From Paenibacillus albicereus (GTDB lineage Bacteria > Bacillota > Bacilli > Paenibacillales > Paenibacillaceae): 64,000 bases of DNA. The stretch covers positions 921,001-985,000 of the forward strand of contig NZ_CP051428.1 of the NCBI RefSeq assembly GCF_012676905.1, written 5' to 3'. The translations under genes were made by a program, and so were the position numbers. The notes below the pieces were generated by a model. That model worked only from the letters and a program-made list of their open reading frames with translations, was not told the origin of the DNA and searched no databases. Of this stretch, positions 8,013-15,048 are shown piece by piece (the first letter of the stretch is position 1; every line of letters starts with the position of its first letter).

Positions 8013-8927
8013 ATGCAAGGCTTTCGGAAGGAATGGTCGCGCAACAAGATGCTGTTCCTCATGATCGCGCCGACGCTGCTGTTCTTCATCGTCTTCTCGT
8101 ACCTGCCGATGATCGGCGTCTACTACGCGTTCACCAATTTCAGCTTCGACGGAGGGCTGTTCGGCAGCGAGTTCGTCGGCATGCAGAACTTTCGCTTCCT
8201 CTACGAGTCGGGCGTGCTGTGGACGCTGACCAAGAACACGGTGCTCTACAACCTGGCGTTCATCCTGCTCGGCAACGCGCTGCAGCTGATCTGCGCCATC
8301 TTCCTCAGCGAGCTGCCCGGCAAGTGGTTCCGCAAGATCACGCAGTCGGTCATGTTCCTGCCGTTCTTCGTCTCGTTCGTGCTCGTCGGCGCGTTCGTGT
8401 TCAACCTGTTCAACTCCAGCAACGGCCTCGTCAACACGGTGCTCGTGCAGCTCGGCTTCCAGCCGTACGACTTCTACCTGCACACCGCGCCGTGGAAGTA
8501 CATCATCGTGTTCTTCAACCTGTGGAAAGGGCTCGGCTACGGCACGATCATCTACCTGGCGGCGATCATGAGCATCAGCGACGAGTACCACGAGGCGGCC
8601 AAGATCGACGGCGCGAACATCTTCCAGCGCATCCGCCACATCACGCTGCCGCTGCTCGTGCCGACGTTCATCCTGCTCATCCTGCTCAGCCTCGGGGGCA
8701 TCCTCAAGGGCCAGTTCGACCTGTTCTACCAGATCATCGGCAACAACGGCGTGCTGTTCAACTCGACGGACATCATCGACACGTACGTGTACCGGTCGCT
8801 GGCGGTCAACTTCGACATCGGCATGGGCACCGCGGCGGGGCTGTACCAGAGCTTCTTCGGCCTCATCCTCGTCCTGGCCGTCAACTACGTCATCCGCAAG
8901 ACGCGCGAAGATTACGCCCTGTTCTAG
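8013..8927 (+). CDS. CUT1 sugar ABC transporter permease (LplB type)
   Basis: 304 residues with six predicted membrane helices. The EAA loop that docks the ATPase is visible as 'EYHEAAKIDGANIFQRIRHI' (E-A-A-x(3)-G). 'LLFFIVFSYLPMIGVYYAF' and the C-terminus 'YVIRKTREDYALF' are typical of LplB/YteP-like permeases for oligosaccharides in Paenibacillus. The ATG at 8013 has GGAGGTG 6 bases upstream. A GTG at 8004 would overlap that site. It forms a heterodimer with the next gene product. No ATPase gene is present, so a shared MsmX-type ATPase encoded elsewhere is expected (family knowledge). Confidence 0.94.
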   Translation: MQGFRKEWSRNKMLFLMIAPTLLFFIVFSYLPMIGVYYAFTNFSFDGGLFGSEFVGMQNFRFLYESGVLWTLTKNTVLYNLAFILLGNALQLICAIFLSELPGKWFRKITQSVMFLPFFVSFVLVGAFVFNLFNSSNGLVNTVLVQLGFQPYDFYLHTAPWKYIIVFFNLWKGLGYGTIIYLAAIMSISDEYHEAAKIDGANIFQRIRHITLPLLVPTFILLILLSLGGILKGQFDLFYQIIGNNGVLFNSTDIIDTYVYRSLAVNFDIGMGTAAGLYQSFFGLILVLAVNYVIRKTREDYALF

Positions 8928-8940
8928 GAGGAATGAAAAG

Positions 8941-9828
8941 GTGAAGATCCGTACCGAACGCTCGACCGTCGTCTTCAATACGATCGGCTATGTCCTCATC
9001 AGCCTGTTCGCGCTGCTCTGCCTGCTGCCGTTCCTGCTCATCCTGTCCGGCTCGTTCTCGGCCGAGCAGGAAATCATCGCCGAGGGCTTCAAGCTCATCC
9101 CGGAGCAATGGTCGCTCGACGCCTACCGCGCCGTCTTCAGCAATCCCGAGCAGATTTTCGACGCCTACCGCGTCACGATCCTGCTGACGCTCGTCGGAAC
9201 CGCGCTCGGCCTGTTCCTCACCTCGATGGCGGGCTACGTGCTCAGCCGCCAGGAGTTCAAGTACCGCAACGGGCTGAGCTTCTTCATCTACTTCACGACG
9301 CTGTTCAGCGGCGGCCTCATCCCGTGGTACATCCTCATCGTCAACTACCTGCAGCTCAAGGACAGCTACCTGGCGCTGCTCGTGCCGGTGCTGGTGAGCG
9401 CGTGGAACATCATCCTGATGAAGAACTTCATGAAGTCGATCCCCGAGTCGATCCCGGAATCGGCCAAGATCGACGGCGCCGGCGAGTTCACGATCTACCT
9501 GAAGCTCATCCTGCCGCTGTCCGCGCCGAGCCTGGCGACGATCGGCCTGTTCATGGCGCTCGGCTTCTGGAACGACTGGTTCATGGCCAATCTGTTCATC
9601 ACGACCGAGTCCAAGTATCCGCTGCAGTTCCTGCTGTACAAGATTCTCGCCAGCGCCGCCGTGCTCAAGACGAGCATCGCCGGCAACCTGTCGCCGGACT
9701 TCAAGCCGCCGGCCGAGACGCTCAAGATGGCCGCGGCGATCATCGTGACCGGGCCGATCGTCTTCCTGTATCCGTTCGTCCAGCGCTTCTTCGTGAAGGG
9801 CCTGACGATCGGGGCGGTGAAAGGCTGA
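8941..9828 (+). CDS. CUT1 sugar ABC transporter permease (YtcP type)
   Basis: 295 residues, GTG start with AGGAGG 7 bases upstream, 13 bases after the previous stop. Six membrane helices are seen, with the EAA-type loop 'IPESIPESAKIDGAGEFTIY' and the standard C-terminus 'YPFVQRFFVKGLTIGAVKG' of CarB/YtcP permeases. It pairs with the 8013 gene product in the membrane. The downstream intergenic hairpin and binding-protein gene suggest one transcript. Confidence 0.94.
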   Translation: MKIRTERSTVVFNTIGYVLISLFALLCLLPFLLILSGSFSAEQEIIAEGFKLIPEQWSLDAYRAVFSNPEQIFDAYRVTILLTLVGTALGLFLTSMAGYVLSRQEFKYRNGLSFFIYFTTLFSGGLIPWYILIVNYLQLKDSYLALLVPVLVSAWNIILMKNFMKSIPESIPESAKIDGAGEFTIYLKLILPLSAPSLATIGLFMALGFWNDWFMANLFITTESKYPLQFLLYKILASAAVLKTSIAGNLSPDFKPPAETLKMAAAIIVTGPIVFLYPFVQRFFVKGLTIGAVKG

Positions 9829-9851
9829 CGAAAGCGCCCTTAGGGCAGGCG

Positions 9852-9872
9852 GGGCGGCCGGATCGGCCGCCC
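9852..9872 (+). other. GC-rich intercistronic hairpin before the binding-protein gene
   Basis: A perfect 9-bp stem (9852-9860 with 9864-9872) without a T run sits in the 181-base gap between permease and binding protein. Such hairpins often stabilise the upstream mRNA end or allow unequal expression of the binding protein (inference). Confidence 0.5.
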
Positions 9873-10009
9873 GGATGGGAAGAAACGGCTGGCCGGCGAG
9901 TCCGGCGAAGCGCCTGCCTCTGCCGAGGCAGCCGGTTCGCCGGGCTCGACCGGACGGCGGAGGACTTTTTCAATCCAACCATAGAGTAGAACCTAGAGGA
10001 GGAGTCGAC

Positions 10010-11605
10010 GTGAACCGAAAGACAGCGGGCATGCTCATGACGACGGCGCTGCTGGCGAGTGCGCTGGCCGGGTGCAGCGGCAACGGAAACGGCAATGGAG
10101 GCGGTACGGCGAACGCGGGGACGGTGGAAGGCGGAGCGGCGGCGAACAGCGGCGCATCCGGCGAGGCGAAGGCGATCGACACGTCCAAGAAGGTCGAGCT
10201 CGTCTGGTACGTGCTCGGGGACGGCCACGCCGACAGCCCGAAGATCCAGGACCAGATCAACGCGATGCTGGAGAAGGACATCAACGCGACGATCAAGCTG
10301 AACTTCACGACGTGGAACGACTGGCAGACGAAGTACAATCTGCTGCTGACGTCCGGCGAGAAGGTCGACATGGTGTTCGCCTCGACGTGGGCCGACTACT
10401 ACAAGTTCGCCGACCAGGGAGCGTTCAAGGAGCTCGACGGGCTGCTCCCGACCTACATGCCCGAGACGTGGAAAGCGGTGCCCAAGCAGGACTGGGAGGA
10501 GGCGACGGTGGGCGGCAAGATTTACGCCGTGCCGAGCACATACCCCGAGTACACGCCGGACGGCCTCGTCTACCGCGAGGACTGGCGCAAGGAGCTGAAC
10601 GTGCCGGAGATCAAGGATCTCGACTCGATCGAGGCGTACCTGGACGCGGTCAAGACGCAGAAGAAGGTGACGCCGATCAACGGCAAGGCGTGGAACGAGG
10701 TGTTCACGCTGTTCAAGGCGTACCACGGCTACGAGCAGATCGGCGGAGACAGCGGCGTCATCGTCGCCAAGTCGTACGATACGCCGCGCGACATCATCAA
10801 CTACGCGGAGACGCCGGAGTTCGAGCAGTTCGTGAAGCGGATGAAGACCTGGTCGCAAAAAGGCTTCTGGACCTCCGACACGCTGAGCTCGCAGAAGGAG
10901 GCCGGCGACGCCCTGAAGGCCGGAACAGGCGGCGCCTACTGGCGCAACGCGCCGGGCGCGGGCGGCTTCATCGTCGACGCCGAGAAGGCGAACAAGGGCA
11001 CCGACTATGCCTACTTCCCGTTCACGCGCTTCCAAGGCTACGCGATGCCGACGCTGTCGGTCAACAACGCGATGGCCGTGCCGAAAAGCTCCAAGAACGC
11101 CGAGCGCTCGCTCATGGCGCTGGAGAAGATCCGCACGGACTCCCGCTACTTCGACCTGCTGACGTACGGCATCCAGGACACGCACTACACGCTCAGCGAC
11201 GACGGCAAGATCGCCATCTCGCCGCCGAAGGGCAAGGAGGGCGACAAGAACTTCAAGGCCTACTCCATCACGAGCTGGGGCTGGCGCGTCACGAGCCTCG
11301 CCAAGGAGCAGCAGGCGGGCGGCTGGACGGAGTTCCCGGCGCTCATGGACGAGTTCAAGGCCGAGAGCAAGCCGAATATCTTCGCGCCGATCATCATGGA
11401 CTACAAGCCGGTCAAGTCGCAGCAGGCGGCCGTCAACCAGGTCATCCAGCAGTACGGCATGCCGCTGATGATGGGCCTCGTGCCGGACGTCGACAAGGCG
11501 CTCGAGACGTACCGCAAGCAGCTCAAGGCGGCCGGCGTCGAGCAGGTGCTCGCCTACGTGCAGGAGCAGGCCAACGCCTACTTCGACGAGAAGGGCATCC
11601 AGTAG
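10010..11605 (+). CDS. extracellular sugar-binding lipoprotein of the ABC importer
   Basis: 531 residues from the GTG at 10010, which has GAGGAGGAG 6-7 bases upstream. An N-terminal lipoprotein signal ends with the lipobox 'LAGC', followed by a Gly/Asn/Ala-rich tether. The rest is a family 1 solute-binding fold ('VELVWYVLGDGHADSPKIQDQINAML', 'YGIQDTHYTLSDDGKI'). The length of about 530 is typical for LipO-like binding proteins paired with LplB/YtcP permeases. It should be anchored outside the membrane and deliver an oligosaccharide to the two permeases. Its last 15 codons lie in the first copy of a 67-bp tandem duplication. Confidence 0.93.
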   Translation: MNRKTAGMLMTTALLASALAGCSGNGNGNGGGTANAGTVEGGAAANSGASGEAKAIDTSKKVELVWYVLGDGHADSPKIQDQINAMLEKDINATIKLNFTTWNDWQTKYNLLLTSGEKVDMVFASTWADYYKFADQGAFKELDGLLPTYMPETWKAVPKQDWEEATVGGKIYAVPSTYPEYTPDGLVYREDWRKELNVPEIKDLDSIEAYLDAVKTQKKVTPINGKAWNEVFTLFKAYHGYEQIGGDSGVIVAKSYDTPRDIINYAETPEFEQFVKRMKTWSQKGFWTSDTLSSQKEAGDALKAGTGGAYWRNAPGAGGFIVDAEKANKGTDYAYFPFTRFQGYAMPTLSVNNAMAVPKSSKNAERSLMALEKIRTDSRYFDLLTYGIQDTHYTLSDDGKIAISPPKGKEGDKNFKAYSITSWGWRVTSLAKEQQAGGWTEFPALMDEFKAESKPNIFAPIIMDYKPVKSQQAAVNQVIQQYGMPLMMGLVPDVDKALETYRKQLKAAGVEQVLAYVQEQANAYFDEKGIQ

Positions 11606-11814
11606 GAGCGGCGGGCTGACGGGGCGGCAGGAGCAGGCGAACGCCTGCTTCGACGAGAAGGGCATCCAATAGGAGCGGCGGGCGACGGTGCGGCAGGAGC
11701 AGGCGAACGCCTGCTTCGACGAGAAGGGCATCCAGTAGGAGCGGCGGGCTGACGGGGCGGCAGGAGCGGGCGAACGCCTGCTTCGACGAGAAGGGCATCC
11801 AGTAGGAGCGGCGG
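11561..11814 (+). repeat. 67-bp tandem duplication of a gene tail, four copies
   Basis: Copies start at 11561, 11628, 11694 and 11761. Copy 1 is the real 3' end of the binding-protein gene, including its TAG. Copies 2-4 repeat the last 15 codons, the stop and 22 bases of downstream DNA. Copies 2-4 share changes absent from copy 1 (CCAACGCCTAC to CGAACGCCTGC), so they multiplied after the first duplication. Confidence 0.95.
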
Positions 11815-11938
11815 CCCGGCTGAGCTCGCGCTCGGTCGGCGTGGCTTGCAGGAGCAGCTTGCGAAGGGCCGGCTCGGCGGGACGAAAAGGGCGATACGCG
11901 GACGACTTCGCTGCGGCTTGGCCGAGCGTCGCGTCTCC

Positions 11939-12182
11939 AACGGCTCCTCAACGCTTGGACACGCGGCATCGACAGTTTGAGAATGCGAACGACTGCTCAG
12001 ACGCTTAGACACGCGAAATCGACCGCTTGGGAACGCTAACGACTGCTCAGACGCTTAGCGAGAAAAATGAGTCTCCTTTATCGCCGTTCGGCTCTCTGCA
12101 AGGAGTCTAAGCTCCCCACGAGTCGTTGGCGTTGGAAAGGCTTCGAAAATAGGCTTCTAAGCATCTCAGGAGTCGTTAGGCT
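11939..12182. repeat. 50-bp repeat array D3a, three forward and two inverted copies
   Basis: Forward copies start at 11939, 11988 and 12038 (AACGACT-CTCAGACGCTTAG followed by ACACGCG-ATCGAC). Inverted copies (TCTAAGC...AGTCGTT) start at 12106 and 12156. Steps are 49, 50 and 50. The array lies between the convergent binding-protein and DMT genes. Nothing gene-like is seen in 11815-12200. Confidence 0.8.
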
Positions 12183-12201
12183 GCCAGGCAGAGCGCAATT
12201 C

Positions 12202-12241
12202 AAAACACGCCCGGTCCGAATCAGGACCTTGGGCGTGTTTT
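12202..12241. terminator. bidirectional terminator
   Basis: A stem with AAAACACGCCC on the left and GGGCGTGTTTT on the right has an inner GGTCC/GGACC pair and a two-base bulge. A/T flanks on both sides let it end transcripts from either strand of the convergent pair. Confidence 0.75.
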
Positions 12242-12250
12242 GGCGTTTCG

Positions 12251-12289
12251 GCTTGCGGGGCTAGCTTGCGGGGCTAGCTTGCGGGGCTA
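12251..12289. repeat. 13-bp triple direct repeat at the DMT gene 3' end
   Basis: GCTTGCGGGGCTA occurs three times without spacing (12251, 12264, 12277). The third copy contains the stop codon of the minus-strand DMT gene (12287-12289). Confidence 0.9.
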
Positions 12290-12634
12290 GTCCTGCTTCA
12301 TGAGCAGGAGGCCGCTTGCGATGACGGCGAGTCCGGCCCAGGTTTTCCAGCCGGGCACTTCGCGGAAGAACAGATAGCCCATGCCGACGGACAGGAGAAT
12401 CTCCAGGCATTTGGCGGCGACGAGCACGAAGCTCAGGCTCGGAACGGCCTTCAGGCCGAGCTTGATTCCCGAGCCGATGCTGAGGTTCGCGCCGAGCATG
12501 ACGGGCAGCAGCAGCAGCTGGTACTTCAGCGCGCTCCAGAACGCAGGGTCGACATGCTTCCCTTGATAGGCGAAGACGGCGTTGATTGCGCCGAGTCCCG
12601 CAGCCAGCAGGATCAAGCTCCAGATGACGGTCAT
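12287..12634 (-). CDS. small DMT/EamA-like membrane protein
   Basis: 115 residues with four hydrophobic helices. 'EILLSVGMGYLFFREVPGWKTWAGLAVIASGLLLM' is the conserved end of a drug/metabolite-transporter half-module (F-x-E-x-x-x-x-x-x-x-x-G-x-x-x-I-x-x-G). Length is that of single-module SMR-like or half-EamA proteins, which work as dimers. The substrate is unknown. GGGGAGG lies 6 bases before the ATG at 12634. The stop codon is inside a 13-bp tandem repeat. Confidence 0.8.
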   Translation of the reverse strand: MTVIWSLILLAAGLGAINAVFAYQGKHVDPAFWSALKYQLLLLPVMLGANLSIGSGIKLGLKAVPSLSFVLVAAKCLEILLSVGMGYLFFREVPGWKTWAGLAVIASGLLLMKQD

Positions 12635-12771
12635 GGCGGCCTCCCCGATCGGTTGATGCCGCTAGTGTTTCCCGACCGCAACAGTGTTATCCGCGCGCAG
12701 GATCGAGGCGGCTGAGGCGCGTCGGCGGTGGGAGCCGCCGACACGCTGCCGCGCATGGCGCAGCCTAAACT

Positions 12772-12801
12772 ACACCCTGGTCCCGATCAGGACCTTGGTG
12801 T
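12772..12801 (-). terminator. hairpin similar to the 12202 terminator
   Basis: ACACC...GGTCC pairs with GGACC...GGTGT, and on the minus strand TAGTTT follows. It lies just downstream of the minus-strand gene ending at 12846 and shares the GGTCC-GATCAGGACCTTGG centre with the terminator at 12202. Confidence 0.5.
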
Positions 12802-12845
12802 GGACTTTTCATCCCGTGAACCGTCAACGGCAGGAACCGTCAACG

Positions 12846-13154
12846 TCATGAAGGAGCGGCCGCGGCGGCCAGCGCAAGCGGCACGGCACGGGAGCGGGCG
12901 CGCTTCGACCAGAGCCGGTCATGCGTCTGGAGCAGGCGCGGCCGCAGCGGGCTGCGAGGGGAGTTGACGGTGCGGCGGAGCAGCACCGGCACCGCCGAGC
13001 TGCCGACGAAGACGGCGACACGGGTGAAGTCGCTCTCCTCCATCGCCCATCCGCAGAGCGAGCTGGCTCCGAAGTCGCACCAAAGGAACTGGTGGATGGA
13101 ATATTTCGGCACGATGACGAGAATCATCCGCTTGCGGAGCAAGCGCTGGAGCAC
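12846..13154 (-). CDS. hypothetical protein
   Basis: 102 residues from a GTG start that has AAGGAGG at 10 bases. Third codon positions are strongly G/C over the first 75 codons, which supports coding. The N-terminal part ('MILVIVPKYSIHQFLWCDFGASS') is mixed hydrophobic, 'VAVFVGSSAVPVLL' could be a short membrane-associated helix, and the tail is Arg/Ala-rich and may be low-information. I do not recognise the family. Confidence 0.5.
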   Translation of the reverse strand: MLQRLLRKRMILVIVPKYSIHQFLWCDFGASSLCGWAMEESDFTRVAVFVGSSAVPVLLRRTVNSPRSPLRPRLLQTHDRLWSKRARSRAVPLALAAAAAPS

Positions 13155-13234
13155 GGCGGTTCGCCTCCTTCGGGATGAGCTGCCTGCGCCTCAGTGTATG
13201 CCGGCGAGGAATTGTCCCATGACGGAGAGTCGAA

Positions 13235-13265
13235 CGAAGCCTGCCCGTGTATAGGGCAGGCTTCG
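13235..13265. terminator. hairpin after the GNAT gene
   Basis: A 12-bp perfect stem (13235-13246 with 13254-13265) sits at the 3' side of the minus-strand acetyltransferase. There is no T run, so it may act only as an mRNA end stabiliser. Confidence 0.5.
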
Positions 13266-13272
13266 CCACGTC

Positions 13273-13884
13273 TCACGTCTTCTCCAGACGCAGGGAGACC
13301 ATGTGATGGAACCCGGCTCTGCGGGCCTGCTTGGGGGACAGGGACTTGCGCTTGTATTCCGTGAACCCCAGCTTCTCATACAGGCGGATGGCCGGAACAT
13401 TGGTCTCCGCGACCTCTTCGATCAGATAGGTGCGGTACGGCAGATGATCCAGCATATGTCGGATCACAGCCGAAGCCGCTCCTTGACCGCGGAAGGACAA
13501 GGCAGTGCCGACGAACTCGATCGACCCCGTTTCAGCCGGCGGATCGACAAACGGCTTTTGGAACTCCCTCTTCAGAATGAGAGCGGCCATCGAGCCCTTG
13601 AACCAGCCCAGATGCCGGCGGAGCGGCGCGCTCTGAAGGTTGACGGAGAAGCGGCGACAGTCCGTACAGGCGCCGAAGGCCGCCACGCGATCGCCAGCGA
13701 GCGCCACATAATATTGATCCAGCACAAACATATGGGCGAACGCCTTTGCGGTGACATCCCGGTCTTTAGAAAAAAACGTGAGCCACTGCGAGAAGCCGTC
13801 GGCGAAAATCTCCGCCATCTGGTTTCTGGCCTCTACGCCTGCGCGGTCGGCCCGGACAACCTTAAATGCGTCAGAGTGCTTCAT
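13273..13884 (-). CDS. GNAT-family N-acetyltransferase
   Basis: 203 residues. The acetyl-CoA-binding region is seen near 'IEFVGTALSFRGQGAASAVIRHML' (R-G-Q-G-x-A/G motif) and the following 'EVAETNVPAIRLYEKLGFTEYKR' is the usual GNAT motif B with Y-E-K-L-G-F. The N-terminal 90 residues are divergent. It would transfer an acetyl group from acetyl-CoA to an unknown amine in the cytosol. GGAAGGGG precedes the ATG at 13884. It is monocistronic. Confidence 0.85.
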   Translation of the reverse strand: MKHSDAFKVVRADRAGVEARNQMAEIFADGFSQWLTFFSKDRDVTAKAFAHMFVLDQYYVALAGDRVAAFGACTDCRRFSVNLQSAPLRRHLGWFKGSMAALILKREFQKPFVDPPAETGSIEFVGTALSFRGQGAASAVIRHMLDHLPYRTYLIEEVAETNVPAIRLYEKLGFTEYKRKSLSPKQARRAGFHHMVSLRLEKT

Positions 13885-14077
13885 GACGAATCCCCTTCCT
13901 TTTTAAGAAACCGTAGGTCAAGAGCGGTCTCGACGGCATCCAAGCAGCTGCTCCAATCGTGGATGATTGTACCCTAATATCAATGAGGCGGACGGTCAAC
14001 GTGCACCGTCAAGGGCGCATCGGCGCGAGCCGACTCGGCAAGCGCGGTCCGAATCGGCTGCTCTCGCCGCTCGCGGC

Positions 14078-14923
14078 TCAAGGCCGGCCGCTGCGGAACC
14101 GGTCCGGCGTGTCGCCGGTCAGCCGGCGGAACGTGGCGATGAAATGGCTGACGTCGCGGAAGCCGCTGTCCTTGGCGATGAGCCGCAGCGGAGCATCCGG
14201 CCGGCTGAGCAGCAGCTCCCGCGCCCGCCGGATGCGCAGCCGCAGCAGGTAGGCGTAAGGCGAAAGGCCGAACAGGCTGCGGAACAGCGTGTTCAGCCGG
14301 CGGCCGGATACGCCCGCCCGGGCCGCCATGTCGTCGAGGCTGACCGTCGGCCGGTGCAGGTTCGCCTCGAGCCAGGCGAGCAGCGGCTCCAGCTGGCGCA
14401 GCTGCTGCATGACGGCGGTGCCGGCGTCGGCGCTCGCGTACGTGCCGAGCGCGAGCAGGAAGCGGTACGCCTGCTGCGACGCCTCCAAGCCGAGCGGATC
14501 GGCCGCCTGCTCCAGCCGGCCGAGCGAATCGAGCAGCAGCGAGCCGAGCGGGGCTTCCTCCTCCCAGCGGTACAGCCCGGGCGCGGCGAGGCCGAGCGAG
14601 GCGAGCAGCGGAGCAGCCTCGCCGCCGCTGAACGTCATGTAGACCGTTTTCCAGACCGTGGCATCCGCGCTCCGGTACCGGTGGGGCGCTCCGGGCGGCA
14701 GCAGCAGGCCGCTCCCGGAGCGCAGCGTCTCCGAGCGTCCGGCCCACTCGATCCGGCCTGCGCCGGAGACGGTCTGCAGCCAGTGGTACACCGTATAGCC
14801 GTCCGGACGATGGAAAGGCTCCTGATCCGGGTTGTACCCGAGGCTCTCCAGCCGGAGCGGAAGCGGCCTTTCCTTGAGCTCGACGGCGACGATGCGGCGA
14901 TGGCGCGGTCCGGGCTGCTGCAT
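14078..14923 (-). CDS. AraC-family regulator, divergent from the beta-galactosidase gene
   Basis: 281 residues from the ATG at 14923, chosen for AAAGGAGG seven bases upstream. A longer frame to 14950 exists. The N-terminal cupin-like arm is about residues 20-120 ('GRSETLRSGSGLLLPPGAPHRY'). The C-terminal AraC double HTH spans about residues 185-281 ('VSLDDMAARAGVSGRRLNTLFRSLFG', 'RLIAKDSGFRDVSHFIATFRRLTGDTPDRF'). Divergent placement 125 bases from the GH42 gene implies that it activates that gene in response to a sugar. A palindrome ATATCCTTGGATAT lies between the -35 and -10 of its own promoter. Confidence 0.92.
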   Translation of the reverse strand: MQQPGPRHRRIVAVELKERPLPLRLESLGYNPDQEPFHRPDGYTVYHWLQTVSGAGRIEWAGRSETLRSGSGLLLPPGAPHRYRSADATVWKTVYMTFSGGEAAPLLASLGLAAPGLYRWEEEAPLGSLLLDSLGRLEQAADPLGLEASQQAYRFLLALGTYASADAGTAVMQQLRQLEPLLAWLEANLHRPTVSLDDMAARAGVSGRRLNTLFRSLFGLSPYAYLLRLRIRRARELLLSRPDAPLRLIAKDSGFRDVSHFIATFRRLTGDTPDRFRSGRP

Positions 14924-14958
14924 GCGCGTTCCTCCTTTCGACGGTTCCATATTGTTCT

Positions 14959-15027
14959 ATCATACGTCCATATCCTTGGATATCAAGGGGATGGAGGAAG
15001 GGATACAATGGTGATATCCTTATATCC
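14959..15027. promoter_or_regulatory. AraC promoter and ATATCC operator boxes
   Basis: On the minus strand TTGATA (14986-14981), a 16-base spacer and TATGAT (14964-14959) form a promoter for the regulator. The inverted repeat ATATCC-TT-GGATAT (14970-14983) fills that spacer. Two more direct ATATCC boxes at 15014 and 15022 lie just before the GH42 ribosome site. Confidence 0.65.
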
Positions 15028-15048
15028 CATCCGAAAGAGGGGCTTCTG

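Noticed and set aside
11628-11814. Remnant pseudogene of a second binding protein
   Set aside because: Only the last 15 codons are repeated, in tandem with 22 non-coding bases, so it is a tail duplication and not a decayed gene copy.
12064-12264. 65-residue plus-strand frame in the D3a repeats
   Set aside because: Composed of inverted D3 repeats and a terminator; no ribosome site.
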